Assembly: GCA_963974645.1 (NCBI GenBank)
Contig: CAXBEA010000005.1
Span: 1-64,000, forward strand
DNA: 64,000 nt
Direction: 5' to 3'
From: Motiliproteus sp963974645
GTDB taxonomy: Bacteria > Pseudomonadota > Gammaproteobacteria > Pseudomonadales > Balneatricaceae
In this document: positions 49,604 through 59,161 of the stretch, piece after piece
Layout of the letters: every line of letters begins with the position of its first letter
Numbering within the stretch: position 1 is the first letter of the stretch
Position numbers and translations under genes: made by a program
The notes under the pieces: model-generated
Database searches by the model: none
What the model was told of the DNA's origin: nothing
What the model saw: the letters and a program-made list of their open reading frames with translations, nothing else

Positions 49604-52540
49604 CTACGCCGGCCCCTCCTCCATCATCCGATCCCAGAGCGATGCCACCTCGGCACGCAGCTCGCGTAACTCCTGGTCACTGATCACATTGGATTGCTCC
49701 TGTAGTGACAACCGGTGCCCTAACGAGCGATAGGCTTTATAGGCCTCACGCAACAGTTCGGCATCAGCTGGACACAATAATTGCAGCTGTTCGGCAGCAT
49801 CTAGGATACGGATATTATCGGTAAAGCGGATCAACGCAGGCATCTCGGCAGCATAAGCCAGCGCCAGATACTGGACCAAAAACTCGATATCGACGATGCC
49901 ACCTCGATCTTGCTTGAGGTTAAAGACCGCATCCGCTTCATTACCGGTATTTTTACTGCCAAGGTGATCGCGCATCTTCAGCCGCATATCACGCACTTCT
50001 AGTCGCAATTTCGATTGTTCTCGGGATTGCCCCAACACCTCCTGCCGGACCCCTTCGAAACGTTGTTGTAGCTCACGGCTGCCGGTAAGCACCCTTGCCC
50101 GAACCAGCGCCTGATGCTCCCAGGTCCAGGCATCTTTAAGCTGGTAGTCACGAAACGCACTCAACGAGCTGACCAGCAGACCCGAATTGCCTGAAGGCCG
50201 CAGCCGCATATCCACTTCATACAGCTGGCCCGAAGTGGTTGAGGTATTGAGCAGGTGGATAATTTTCTGGCCTAAGCGCGCAAAAAATACCTGATTGTCG
50301 ATCGGCTTTTTACCCAACGCAGGGTCGCCATCGGTACTCAGGCTTGAATTCACACCATGAATAAAGACCAGATCCAGGTCCGAGCCATAGCTCAGCTCTA
50401 TGCCGCCGACCTTGCCGTAACCCAGCACAATAAAATCCCTTTTACAGGGCACACCAGGGGCCTGCTGCGGCGTACCATGCTTTTCACTCATCACTGTCCA
50501 AGCGATATCGAGCGCCCCCTCCAAGATCACCTCGGCGATATAGGTTAAGTAATCACTCACTTTCATCAACGACAGGGCACCGCTGATCTCGGCCGCAGCA
50601 ACCCGCAACACATGGGCATTCTTGAAATAGCGCAGCGCTTCCATCAACTGCTCGACATCCTCTTCGGGAATCCGTAACAATTGCTGCCGCAGCTCTTGTT
50701 GTAGCGCTTGCTTGTCGGGCGGCGCATAAAGGCTGGTGACATCGATCAGTTCATCCAGCAGGATCGGCTGCTTGGCCAGCTGGTCAGCAAACCAGGCGCT
50801 GGCGCAACATAGCTTGACCAGCTGCGCCAGCGCGCCGGGGTTTTCCGCCAATAGGACCAGATAGGCGCTACGTCGCAATACGGCCTCGATCAACCGCAGG
50901 CTCCGCTCAAGGGTTCGGGTTGGCGTCGGCTGCTCGGTCACCGCTTGCAGCAATTGGGGCATCACCCGATCCAGTCGCTCATGCGCGACCTGCTGGAGGG
51001 TTTTAACCTTGCGGCTTTGCTGTAAGTTTTGCAGCAATCGCCAGGCCTCATCAGCCGACTCAAAACCTGCTTGCTGCAACTGGGCCAGCGCCTGTTCTTG
51101 CTCCAGCTCGCCCAGCCACAGCTGTGACCAGACGCTGCACTGATCGTCACCCTCCTGATCCGCATCAGCCGGTGCAATCACCTCTGCAAAATGGGCCGCA
51201 ACCCGGCCACGGTGCAGGTCCAACTCGGCCAAAAACGTTGGCCAATCATCAAAGCCCATGCTGAATGCGATCCGCTGTTGTTCCAGAGAATCGATTGGCA
51301 ACTCCTGGGTCTGCTTATCAGCGACCGCCTGGATCGCATGCTCGGTATTGCGCAGAAAACGGTACGCCTGATACAGCTCATCGGTGGCTTGCTGCGGCAT
51401 CCCCACCGTTTCGGGTAATAGGCCCAGAATCGTCCGCAGCTCACGCTGCTGCAGCCGGGTATCGCGACCACCACGGATCAGCTGAAACGCCTGAGCGATA
51501 AATTCCACCTCACGGATCCCGCCCGCTCCCAGCTTGACGTTAGCCTGGAGATTTTTACGCCGCACCTCACGATTGATCATCGCCTTCATCTCGCGCAAGG
51601 ATTCGAAAGCACTGTAATCAAGGTACTTGCGATAGACAAAGGGGCGTAGATCCTGCATCAGACCCGCACCGGCGCACTTATCACCCGCCACCACCCGGGC
51701 CTTGATCATGGCATAGCGCTCCCAGTCACGCCCCTGATCCTGGTAATACTCCTCGATCGCGGCAAAGCTCGGCACTAAAATTCCACTCTGGCCGTAGGGT
51801 CGCAGGCGCATATCGACCCGAAACACAAAACCATCAAAGGTCTGAGTATCCAGCGCCTGAATCAGCTTTTGTCCCAGCTTATTAAAGAAGCTGGCATTAT
51901 CCAGACAGCGACTGCCCCCCTGGGTTTCACCCGATTCGGGGAAGGCAAAAATCAGATCGATATCCGAAGAGAGATTCAGCTCGCCGGCACCCAGCTTACC
52001 CATCCCCAGCACCACCATCCGCTGTGGCTTTGCGGGCCGATCTGCACGGGCGCGCGAATGAGGGGTGCCCCACTTTTCGCAGGCGTCTAGGTAGAGCCAG
52101 GTCAGCGCCTGATCGACACAGGCATCTGCCAGCGCACTCAGATCGGCTATCGTCTGCTCCATCTCAGCCTGTCGGTTAAGGTCACGCCAGATAATCCGCA
52201 CCATCTCTCGGTGACGAAAACGACGTAGCCTGCGATGCAATTGCTCTTCGGATGTTACCGTTTGCAGCAAGCAGCCGAGGCTGGTTGAGAAATGCTCAGA
52301 GCCATACGCCCGAGCAAGATCCCCCTGCAGCTCAAGCAGTAATCCGGGCGCTGCCAAACACTGTTCGACGACATAGCGGCTGCCGGCCCAGCAACGGCTC
52401 AGCTGCTGCCAGAACAGCTCGGGCTGCGCTGCCAGCTGTTGCAACTGTTCGGCATCCGCAGCTTCCTGATACTGTTGCCAATTTTTTTCCAGGCTGGGGT
52501 GAAGTGCGGGTGGAATCATATCGAGTTGCAGCCCCGGCAT
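49604..52540 (-). CDS. glnE: glutamine synthetase adenylyltransferase/deadenylase
   Basis: Bifunctional enzyme that adds AMP to GlnA Tyr397 and removes it, under PII control. Two nucleotidyltransferase domains are visible: the N-terminal deadenylase with LNLSSDIDLIFAFPE and the C-terminal adenylyltransferase with LSYGSDLDLVFIHG. Both are followed by RMDLRPY-type metal motifs (VDMRLRPYGQSG, VDMRLRPSGNSG) and linked by a helical regulatory region. Length 978 aa. It lies downstream of the CYTH gene, matching the ygiF-glnE order of E. coli. Confidence 0.97.
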   Translation of the reverse strand: MPGLQLDMIPPALHPSLEKNWQQYQEAADAEQLQQLAAQPELFWQQLSRCWAGSRYVVEQCLAAPGLLLELQGDLARAYGSEHFSTSLGCLLQTVTSEEQLHRRLRRFRHREMVRIIWRDLNRQAEMEQTIADLSALADACVDQALTWLYLDACEKWGTPHSRARADRPAKPQRMVVLGMGKLGAGELNLSSDIDLIFAFPESGETQGGSRCLDNASFFNKLGQKLIQALDTQTFDGFVFRVDMRLRPYGQSGILVPSFAAIEEYYQDQGRDWERYAMIKARVVAGDKCAGAGLMQDLRPFVYRKYLDYSAFESLREMKAMINREVRRKNLQANVKLGAGGIREVEFIAQAFQLIRGGRDTRLQQRELRTILGLLPETVGMPQQATDELYQAYRFLRNTEHAIQAVADKQTQELPIDSLEQQRIAFSMGFDDWPTFLAELDLHRGRVAAHFAEVIAPADADQEGDDQCSVWSQLWLGELEQEQALAQLQQAGFESADEAWRLLQNLQQSRKVKTLQQVAHERLDRVMPQLLQAVTEQPTPTRTLERSLRLIEAVLRRSAYLVLLAENPGALAQLVKLCCASAWFADQLAKQPILLDELIDVTSLYAPPDKQALQQELRQQLLRIPEEDVEQLMEALRYFKNAHVLRVAAAEISGALSLMKVSDYLTYIAEVILEGALDIAWTVMSEKHGTPQQAPGVPCKRDFIVLGYGKVGGIELSYGSDLDLVFIHGVNSSLSTDGDPALGKKPIDNQVFFARLGQKIIHLLNTSTTSGQLYEVDMRLRPSGNSGLLVSSLSAFRDYQLKDAWTWEHQALVRARVLTGSRELQQRFEGVRQEVLGQSREQSKLRLEVRDMRLKMRDHLGSKNTGNEADAVFNLKQDRGGIVDIEFLVQYLALAYAAEMPALIRFTDNIRILDAAEQLQLLCPADAELLREAYKAYRSLGHRLSLQEQSNVISDQELRELRAEVASLWDRMMEEGPA

Positions 52541-52621
52541 CGGAAGCTCCTTGAATAAGTCGACGATTATGTGAGGGTACCTGGATGACCATTGCTGCTC
52601 TATAAAAAAATCAACGGCGAC

Positions 52622-53602
52622 CTATACCGCTGATTCAGGCTGCAGATACAGCCAGTAGCTGAGCCGTAGCAAACACAGGCCTAAGGCTTGGCTGTCCAAC
52701 CATTGCTGGAGCGGCGACGGAGGATCAAGCTGCGACAGCAGCGAAACCACTTGCTGTAGCTGCGCCAACAGATCTGTGACTAACCCCTGGGGCACTGCGT
52801 CAGCAACCTCCAACTGCTGAATCAGCCCCTCAAATGAAGCGGGCAATTTCTCCAGCAGAGTCGCGTCGGCAATGTAACTGTAACTTTCCAGCAGCGCCTG
52901 AATGCGCTCTAGCCAATGCCTAGTAGCGTTCAGATCAAACCTAGCCGCTGTTGCATCTATCTCAGGTGCTGGAGGGATGCGCCGCGCCCGCTCAGGCTGA
53001 CGCAAGCGGTAGCCTTTTTCTGCCTTGCTGATACGGCTGATCCGTAACGGTAGCTCGGCAGCCAGCTCGAGCGCCAGAGCAAATAGCGCTTCGGTAGGCC
53101 CTGATTTCAGCTCCAATTCGATCTCGCTGATCGGATCGCGCTGATCCTGACTGCTCACCCAGCCACTGTCGAGCACCAGCTCAATACTTGCTCGTTGTTC
53201 CTGAAAGGGGTAGTCCAGGATCCAGCAACTGCGCTGAAAATCGGTATTAAAAGCGACGTTCAAAGCCTCCAGCGGCATGCCTTCAGGCAGCACATTCCTC
53301 GGCAATAGCGCCAGATCGAGCTGGTCGCTGGCAACCGGCCACTCCCACTCCTGACGCTGGTGCAACCCTCCCTGGTTGGAACCACGCGTCTTTAACGTTT
53401 GAATATACTGATCACCCTGCCGGCGTACCCGGAGCGCCACTGCCTGGGCATTTAATTGCAGATCCGCCGTATCAAAATAACGATTTTGCAGCCGCTGAAC
53501 CCAAGCAGGCCCTGGAGTATACCGCTGCAACAGGGCCAGTTCGGCAAAACGGGGCTGCTCATGCGCAGGCAAACTCAGCTTAAGCTCGATTTCCTGTACC
53601 AT
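52622..53602 (-). CDS. ygiF: CYTH-domain inorganic triphosphatase (YgiF-like)
   Basis: Predicted tripolyphosphatase. From the ATG at 53602 (GAGG 7 bases upstream) the protein is 326 aa. The CYTH domain begins with the diagnostic ExExK motif (MVQEIELKL) and continues with RYFDTADLQL, ALRVRRQGDQYIQTLKTR, EIELELKSG and SKAEKGYRL. The C-terminal ~110 residues are helical and shorter than the CHAD domain of E. coli YgiF (433 aa). It precedes glnE and is divergent from the DUF47-pit phosphate genes. Confidence 0.9.
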   Translation of the reverse strand: MVQEIELKLSLPAHEQPRFAELALLQRYTPGPAWVQRLQNRYFDTADLQLNAQAVALRVRRQGDQYIQTLKTRGSNQGGLHQRQEWEWPVASDQLDLALLPRNVLPEGMPLEALNVAFNTDFQRSCWILDYPFQEQRASIELVLDSGWVSSQDQRDPISEIELELKSGPTEALFALALELAAELPLRISRISKAEKGYRLRQPERARRIPPAPEIDATAARFDLNATRHWLERIQALLESYSYIADATLLEKLPASFEGLIQQLEVADAVPQGLVTDLLAQLQQVVSLLSQLDPPSPLQQWLDSQALGLCLLRLSYWLYLQPESAV

Positions 53603-53655
53603 ATCAACGCCTCTAAAAAACTGATCCATCTCATTTTGCTCAGCCACCGGCATAT

Positions 53656-53674
53656 TGTTACAGCTTTATGACAG
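53656..53674 (-). promoter_or_regulatory. Pho box between ygiF and DUF47-pit
   Basis: The minus strand reads CTGTCATAAAGCTGTAACA, one of the best PhoB boxes here. No -10 follows at the right distance toward ygiF (TGGCTG). On the plus strand it covers roughly -51 to -33 of the DUF47-pit promoter (TATAAT at 53695-53700), in reverse orientation, so repression of pit is the more likely role. Confidence 0.75.
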
Positions 53675-53694
53675 AACGATGAATTTTGACTGAG

Positions 53695-53700
53695 TATAAT
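53695..53700 (+). promoter_or_regulatory. -10 element of the DUF47-pit operon
   Basis: Perfect TATAAT 79 bp before the DUF47 ATG. The -35 region is occupied by the inverted Pho box and has no close match to TTGACA. Confidence 0.6.
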
Positions 53701-53778
53701 TGTATCGAAAAACTACAAAACCATGACAGCCAACCGTATACTTCGCGAAATTTTGTAGCTAAACAAAGGTAATCGCCA

Positions 53779-54459
53779 ATGACAGCAAGCAATTCCTTTA
53801 TGAATATGTTTGCTCGGTCTCCGGTTAGACCGCTGCAACAGCATATCGAAAAAGCACATAACTGTGCGATTCAGCTTATCCCCTTCTTTGAAGCAGTATT
53901 AGCCCAGGACTGGGAACAAGCCGAAAAAATTCAGCAGCAGATCAGTCGGCTTGAGCATGAAGCCGATGAGCTTAAGCGCCATCTGCGCAAACACCTGCCC
54001 AAGAGCCTGTTTATGCCTGTGGCGCGGACAACGCTGCTAGATCTGCTGCGCATGCAGGATCGTATCGCCAATAAAGCCAAAGACATAGCAGGCATCATGC
54101 TCGGGCGTCAAATGCAGATTCCCGCATCGATGGCTGAGCTGATGATGGAGTATGTGCGGTGCTCGCTAAGCGTGACCAGCCAGGCCGTCGACACCCTGAA
54201 CGAACTCGACGAACTGGTTGTTACCGGTTTCCGTGGTCGTGAAGCCGATGTGGTCGAGAAGATGATCACCCGGCTGGATACCCTGGAAAGCGACACCGAT
54301 ACCCGTGAAAAACAGCTGCGATTAATACTGTTCAAACTGGAGAAGGAACTTCCTCCCGTCGACGTCATGTTCCTGTACAAGGTAATTGACTGGATCGGCG
54401 AGCTCGCCGACCGCGCCGAACAGGTCGGTAGCCGCTTCCAACTCTTGCTGTCGCGCTAG
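53779..54459 (+). CDS. DUF47 family (PhoU-like) phosphate transport regulator
   Basis: All-helical PhoU-like protein of the DUF47/TIGR00153 family, usually encoded with Pit and thought to control it. Marks include EHEADELKRHLRKHLP with acidic metal-binding residues, DLLRMQDRIANKAKDIAGIML and DWIGELADRAEQVGSRF. Length 226 aa. It is followed 20 bp later by pit. Confidence 0.93.
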   Translation: MTASNSFMNMFARSPVRPLQQHIEKAHNCAIQLIPFFEAVLAQDWEQAEKIQQQISRLEHEADELKRHLRKHLPKSLFMPVARTTLLDLLRMQDRIANKAKDIAGIMLGRQMQIPASMAELMMEYVRCSLSVTSQAVDTLNELDELVVTGFRGREADVVEKMITRLDTLESDTDTREKQLRLILFKLEKELPPVDVMFLYKVIDWIGELADRAEQVGSRFQLLLSR

Positions 54460-54479
54460 ACAGAACCCGAGGATAGAAC

Positions 54480-55745
54480 ATGGAAATTATCGCTCAGTAC
54501 GGTGACGTGCTTGTTATTCTGGCGTGTGTGGTCGGCTTCTTTATGGCCTGGGGTGTAGGCGCCAACGATGTCGCCAACGCCATGGGTACCTCAGTCGGCT
54601 CCAAGGCACTCACCATCAAACAGGCGATCATTATCGCCATCATCTTCGAATTTGCCGGTGCCTACCTGGCGGGTGGCGAAGTAACCGCCACCATCCGTAA
54701 AGGTATTATCGATCCGACCCTGCTGGCTGATACCCCGGAACTACTGGTATTCGGGATGATCGCCTCGCTGCTGGCCGCCGGGATCTGGCTGCTGATCGCT
54801 ACCTACTTCGGCTGGCCGGTCTCCACCACCCACTCGATTGTCGGTGCCATCGTCGGTTTCGCTGCGGTGGGCATCTCCGTCGATGCAGTTTCCTGGGGCA
54901 AGGTCGGCAATATCGTCGCCAGCTGGATAGTCTCGCCGTTAATGGCGGGCACGATCGCCTACTTCCTATTCCGCAGCGTGCAGACGTTGATCCTAAACAG
55001 CGCGGACCCTTTCGATAACGCCAAAAAGTATGTGCCCTTCTACATCTTTCTGGTGGGTTTCATTGTTTTCATGGTGACCTTTACCAAGGGACTGAAACAT
55101 GTCGGGCTTAAACTCAGCTTTGGCGAAAGTACCCTTATGGCTGTTGGCGCCGGTATCTTACTGGCCCTGATAGGCACCTGGATGGAACGTCGGGTCAAGT
55201 ACAACAGCCAGGAAAACAAGGATTACCACTTCACCAGTGTGGAGAGAGTATTCGGTATCCTGATGATGTTCACCGCTTGCGCCATGGCCTTTGCCCATGG
55301 CTCTAACGATGTTGCCAACGCCATTGGCCCGCTGGCTGCAGTGGTCAGCATCATAGGTTCTGGCGGCGCGCTGGCGCAGAAATCAGCGATGCCCTCCTGG
55401 ATCCTGCTACTCGGTGGCGGCGGTATCGTCCTGGGTCTGGTGATGTATGGTCACAAGGTCATAGCTACGGTCGGTAACAACATCACCGAACTCACTCCCA
55501 GCCGCGGCTTTGCAGCGACGCTAGCAGCGGCTTCGACCGTTGTTATCGCCTCGGGCACAGGCCTACCCATCTCCACCACCCACACCCTGGTGGGTGCGGT
55601 ACTGGGGGTTGGCTTGGCGCGCGGTCTATCGGCGTTGAACCTGCAGGTCGTGGGGACCATCTTTATGTCCTGGATCATCACCCTGCCCGCCGGTGCCGGT
55701 TTGGCGATCATGATCTTCTTTATGCTCAAGGGTATATTCCTCTAG
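54480..55745 (+). CDS. pit: inorganic phosphate transporter Pit
   Basis: Low-affinity phosphate:cation symporter. The 421-aa protein has about ten membrane helices and the two inverted PD001131-type signatures GANDVANAMGTSVGSKALT and GSNDVANAIGPLAAV, plus GWPVSTTHSIVGAIVG and GLPISTTHTLVGAVLGVG. It is cotranscribed with the DUF47 gene. A terminator follows. Confidence 0.95.
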   Translation: MEIIAQYGDVLVILACVVGFFMAWGVGANDVANAMGTSVGSKALTIKQAIIIAIIFEFAGAYLAGGEVTATIRKGIIDPTLLADTPELLVFGMIASLLAAGIWLLIATYFGWPVSTTHSIVGAIVGFAAVGISVDAVSWGKVGNIVASWIVSPLMAGTIAYFLFRSVQTLILNSADPFDNAKKYVPFYIFLVGFIVFMVTFTKGLKHVGLKLSFGESTLMAVGAGILLALIGTWMERRVKYNSQENKDYHFTSVERVFGILMMFTACAMAFAHGSNDVANAIGPLAAVVSIIGSGGALAQKSAMPSWILLLGGGGIVLGLVMYGHKVIATVGNNITELTPSRGFAATLAAASTVVIASGTGLPISTTHTLVGAVLGVGLARGLSALNLQVVGTIFMSWIITLPAGAGLAIMIFFMLKGIFL

Positions 55746-55792
55746 CCCTGTCTCCACCCGCCCTAGCGGGTGGGTTAGCAGCAAGATAAAAC

Positions 55793-55828
55793 GGCGGATG
55801 ACTCGCGAGGGTTACCGCCTTTTTTTTT
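55793..55828 (+). terminator. rho-independent terminator of pit
   Basis: GGCGG ... CCGCC arms with an inner CTCGCGAG palindrome, followed by nine T. A second hairpin without T-tract (CCACCCGC / GCGGGTGG) precedes it at 55754-55773. Confidence 0.8.
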
Positions 55829-56209
55829 GGCTATGTATCAGTTAACTGTTGCGGCCCGTACTGCTTTATTCAAGAGGGTTCTGATCCGAATTCATGGTCG
55901 CTTGCTGCGACTTTGCGGACATGCCGTGTGAAGTTAGGTCAGCGCCAATCGCAGCCCTGACCGAGTAGCCAAAAAGGTTAAAGAGATGCCTTGCCGAATA
56001 GGGCTGCTCGCAAAAGCGGACACTCCAAAATCAGTAAGAAGCGTCTGGCAACGACAAGAATCGACACGAAGTCGCCTCTGAAGACCTATCAACCTGGGCT
56101 CTCCTGCTTCAATCCAACTTCCCTGAAGCAGACATTAGCCTGAGCCTCAGGGTTAGGCGAGACTGGGGATTTTGCAGTGATACTGTGTTCAGAACGAAAA
56201 CCCTCATTG
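55829..56209. other. non-coding stretch left of the lipoprotein gene
   Basis: No plausible gene on either strand. It contains GCGGACA-type words (about 55916 and 56019) that recur as GCGTCCGC in the stretch at 57330-57930, hinting that the two flanks share an origin or belong to a family of intergenic repeats. This cannot be confirmed by eye. Confidence 0.35.
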
Positions 56210-57322
56210 TTAACTAATCATAGCTATTAGTGATTTTCTTAGCTCTGAAAATGTTTTATTTATTTTGTTTTTGTTCTCTATTTTTTTGTTTGCAATATTA
56301 TCTTGAATAGCCTCTACTTCTCTCGCCATTACAATCGCTGTACGGCCCTTCGATTCCGGGAACAAGCTAAAAACAATATAAGCTCTCGCAATGGCCCCCT
56401 TGTTATTTATCGCCACATCCCTGTATAGGGTATACCTTCCTGTTTCTTTGTTGTAGTGATTCTTGTTGAATCTTCTTTGAAGCCTAGATTTCAAAACTTC
56501 AATTTTTTCATTGAAAATAAACTCTTCCTTTGAGTGCTTTTCGACACCAATCGATTTGTATCTGTTTTGAGCCAAAGAAATAATTCCTTCTAAATCATCT
56601 TTATATCTCTCTGTTTTTCCAAAAGAAGACAACCTCTTAATCTTCGATGATATTTTATGTATATTAGTCCTGATAGTTTTTTGATCAACCCACACATCAC
56701 CAATAATTTGCTTGCTAAGTCCAAGCTGGGCAGGCATTGAAGATATAGATGATATTTCTAGGTCAGCAATGGTACCTGTTAAAGCATTGCAATTGGTAGC
56801 GACGCTATAATCGATAGTTACCCACCCGCTTTCACTATAGCCTTTCCCCCATATCCATTTGAATTCTGCGGTAGTCTGCGCCTTTGAGTTAAACGCTGAA
56901 ACCTCAGTGAATTTACTGCTCAGTTTTATTGAAGGATGCACAGATCCACCTGTAGCCGTATTTTTGAATAATTTATATTTCCAAACATCCTTGCTATGAA
57001 GAGATTCTTTTATTTCTTCTAAAATAACTGCATGTTTTTTATCGCAAAAATAAGCGTCATTATAAATAACCTTGTTAGCAACTAAATCAACATCAGCCTT
57101 GTTAAGAAAGTTAGATTTTATATCCTCATCGATATAGCCGACCTTGTTCTCTATCGTTTTCCATGTGTTTTTTAAATCAAACATTTCAGGGGTATTGTCG
57201 TAAACTATTTGCCCTTTATAGCCTGATAGTTCCCCTTGAAGTTCAGTGTATACAGAAGAACTTGAGCAACCTTGTAGAACAACAGCTGTTGTAATAACAG
57301 CTATCAGTTTTTTAAAAGACAT
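56210..57322 (-). CDS. lipoprotein of unknown function
   Basis: I do not recognise the family. Start at the ATG at 57322, with GGAG 6 bases upstream; 370 aa. The signal ends in the lipobox LQGC (Cys about residue 19), and Ser residues after it suggest sorting to the outer membrane. The middle part has aromatic, beta-like segments (AEFKWIWGKGYSESGWVTIDYS), the rest is mainly helical, with a Lys/Asn-rich C-terminal helix (IQDNIANKKIENKNKINK). Its A+T-rich composition contrasts with the flanking pit and argE genes, so recent transfer is likely. Confidence 0.75.
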   Translation of the reverse strand: MSFKKLIAVITTAVVLQGCSSSSVYTELQGELSGYKGQIVYDNTPEMFDLKNTWKTIENKVGYIDEDIKSNFLNKADVDLVANKVIYNDAYFCDKKHAVILEEIKESLHSKDVWKYKLFKNTATGGSVHPSIKLSSKFTEVSAFNSKAQTTAEFKWIWGKGYSESGWVTIDYSVATNCNALTGTIADLEISSISSMPAQLGLSKQIIGDVWVDQKTIRTNIHKISSKIKRLSSFGKTERYKDDLEGIISLAQNRYKSIGVEKHSKEEFIFNEKIEVLKSRLQRRFNKNHYNKETGRYTLYRDVAINNKGAIARAYIVFSLFPESKGRTAIVMAREVEAIQDNIANKKIENKNKINKTFSELRKSLIAMIS

Positions 57323-57334
57323 CTCTATCTCCAT

Positions 57335-57934
57335 CGAGTTGAAACTGAGTGTTTAGCAGTGAACATTACCTTGTGATATATCGTTGGGCAACCTGTGAGA
57401 GTTTCTTGAATGGCCGCTCTGCGGCAGGTCTTGCCATTAGCAGGCGCTCAAGACAGTAAAATAAGCGTCCGCTACCATGTTTCTGGTGAGCTGGGAATGT
57501 TGCAGTGTTCGCAGACCTTCAGCGGCTGCAATGGGCCGACTCTTGCCGCTGCCGGTTTCCCGAGGCAATGACCGCTATAGAGGAGCATGCGTTAAGTTTC
57601 TGCTTCAGATTGGCAAGTCAGTCTGGCCTGCTTTCTGTATGATTTTTTCGTTATAAGCCCGTGCCCTGCTGGCCGCAAAGTAGATACAGCTGCCGATAGC
57701 AGAACTCGACGAGCTGATCACTTCTATTTACTCCTGTTTGCCGCAACACAACAATCTGCAACAACCAACTCATCACAGCCTTTTTTATTCCGTGATTTAA
57801 TTTTTCGCACCCCCGTTACAGGCTCAGTTCGGGGCTCTAAAGGCAGCTCTATCGCTATTTTTGCGACTCGGTTGGATTTTTCGACACAAATAGCGGCACA
57901 ATAGCCGGGCACCTTCTCTGCCGAGTACCGTATT
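57335..57934. other. long non-coding stretch upstream of argE
   Basis: About 600 bases of normal composition without a convincing gene. A 79-codon minus-strand frame (57724-57963) overlaps the argE start and looks spurious. I see no ArgR-type TGAAT/ATTCA boxes before argE. The stretch may hold the remains of a lost gene; a short plus-strand frame around 57700-57798 (AELDELITSIYS) is too short to name. Confidence 0.35.
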
Positions 57935-59089
57935 ATGATCGCACCGCCTTCGTTACTAAGCATGCTTCAAGAATTGATAGCAACGCCTTCGGTCAGCTCT
58001 ACCCTGGCACACTGGGACCAGAGTAACCGCGGGGTGATCGACAAACTCGAGGGCTGGCTCAGCGGCATGGGTTTCGCGACCGAAGTGATCGAACTCGAGG
58101 GGTTCCCCGGTAAAGCCAACCTGATTGCCACCCTGGGCAGCGGTTCCGGCGGGCTGGTGCTCTCCGGGCATACCGACACCGTCCCTTACGATGCAGGACG
58201 TTGGCGCCAGGATCCGTTCAAGCTAACCGAGCTCAATAATCGATTTTATGGTCTGGGCAGTTGCGACATGAAAGGCTTCTTTGCCCTGGCGATCGAGGCT
58301 GCCAGAAGCGTTGCAGAAAATCCTTCACAGCTGCAACAGCCGTTGATCATCCTTGCCACCGCCGACGAGGAGACCAGCATGAGCGGCGCCCGGGCGCTGG
58401 CCCTATCGGGACGCCCCAAAGCCCGGCGGGCGGTGATCGGCGAACCCACCAGCATGCGCCCTGTCTATCTGCACAAAGGGATGATGATGGAACGGGTGCG
58501 CCTGACCGGTCGTTCCGGCCACTCTTCAGACCCCAACCTAGGTATTAATGCCCTAGAAGCGATGCAGGGGGTGATGACCGAGCTGCTGCTTTTTCGTACC
58601 GAGCTGCAACAACAGCACCAGAATCGCGCCTTTGAAATCGCCGTGCCGACCCTAAATCTGGGCTGTATCCACGGCGGTGATAACCCCAACCGTATCTGCG
58701 CCAGCTGTGAATTAGATTTTGATCTCCGCCCGCTTCCCGGGATGGATCTAGTCCCCTTGCGCGACCAGATCAACCGTCGCCTAGCTGCTGTGGCTGATCG
58801 CTATGGGGTAAAAATTGAAACCGAAGCTCTTTTTCCGGGCATCCCCGCATTTCAAAACCAACAGGACTCGACACTGGTCAAGTTGGCCGAAAAACTCAGC
58901 GGGTACAGCGCTCAATCGGTGGCCTTCGGTACCGAAGCCCCCTTCCTGCAACAGTTGGGAATGGATACTATCGTGATGGGACCCGGCTCTATCGATCAGG
59001 CCCACCAACCCGATGAGTTTTTAGCGCTGGATCAGATCAAGCCAACCGTGGCGATTCTGGAAACCCTGATCAGAGACAGCTGTCTGTAG
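57935..59089 (+). CDS. argE: acetylornithine deacetylase
   Basis: M20-family metallohydrolase that frees ornithine from N-acetylornithine. VLSGHTDTVPYD and YGLGSCDMKGFFALAIEAA carry the metal His and Asp ligands, ATADEETSMSGARAL the catalytic Glu, and VIGEPTSMRPVYLHKG and GPGSIDQAHQPDEFLAL the remaining ligands. Length 384 aa. It is followed by argA, so both ends of the acetylated arginine route lie together. Confidence 0.95.
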   Translation: MIAPPSLLSMLQELIATPSVSSTLAHWDQSNRGVIDKLEGWLSGMGFATEVIELEGFPGKANLIATLGSGSGGLVLSGHTDTVPYDAGRWRQDPFKLTELNNRFYGLGSCDMKGFFALAIEAARSVAENPSQLQQPLIILATADEETSMSGARALALSGRPKARRAVIGEPTSMRPVYLHKGMMMERVRLTGRSGHSSDPNLGINALEAMQGVMTELLLFRTELQQQHQNRAFEIAVPTLNLGCIHGGDNPNRICASCELDFDLRPLPGMDLVPLRDQINRRLAAVADRYGVKIETEALFPGIPAFQNQQDSTLVKLAEKLSGYSAQSVAFGTEAPFLQQLGMDTIVMGPGSIDQAHQPDEFLALDQIKPTVAILETLIRDSCL

Positions 59090-59161
59090 CCGTTCGCCCA
59101 TTAAGCACGACCTTAACAGGCCCACTCACCATCCAGATGGCCGCCAGAGGAACCCAAACGC

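Noticed and set aside
53656..53674. Pho box read as a PhoB-activated promoter for ygiF
   Set aside because: No -10 hexamer at the 10-base distance seen at pstS and phoB; repression of the divergent pit promoter fits better.
57724..57963. 79-codon minus-strand frame upstream of argE
   Set aside because: It overlaps the argE start, has no convincing ribosome binding site and no recognisable family.
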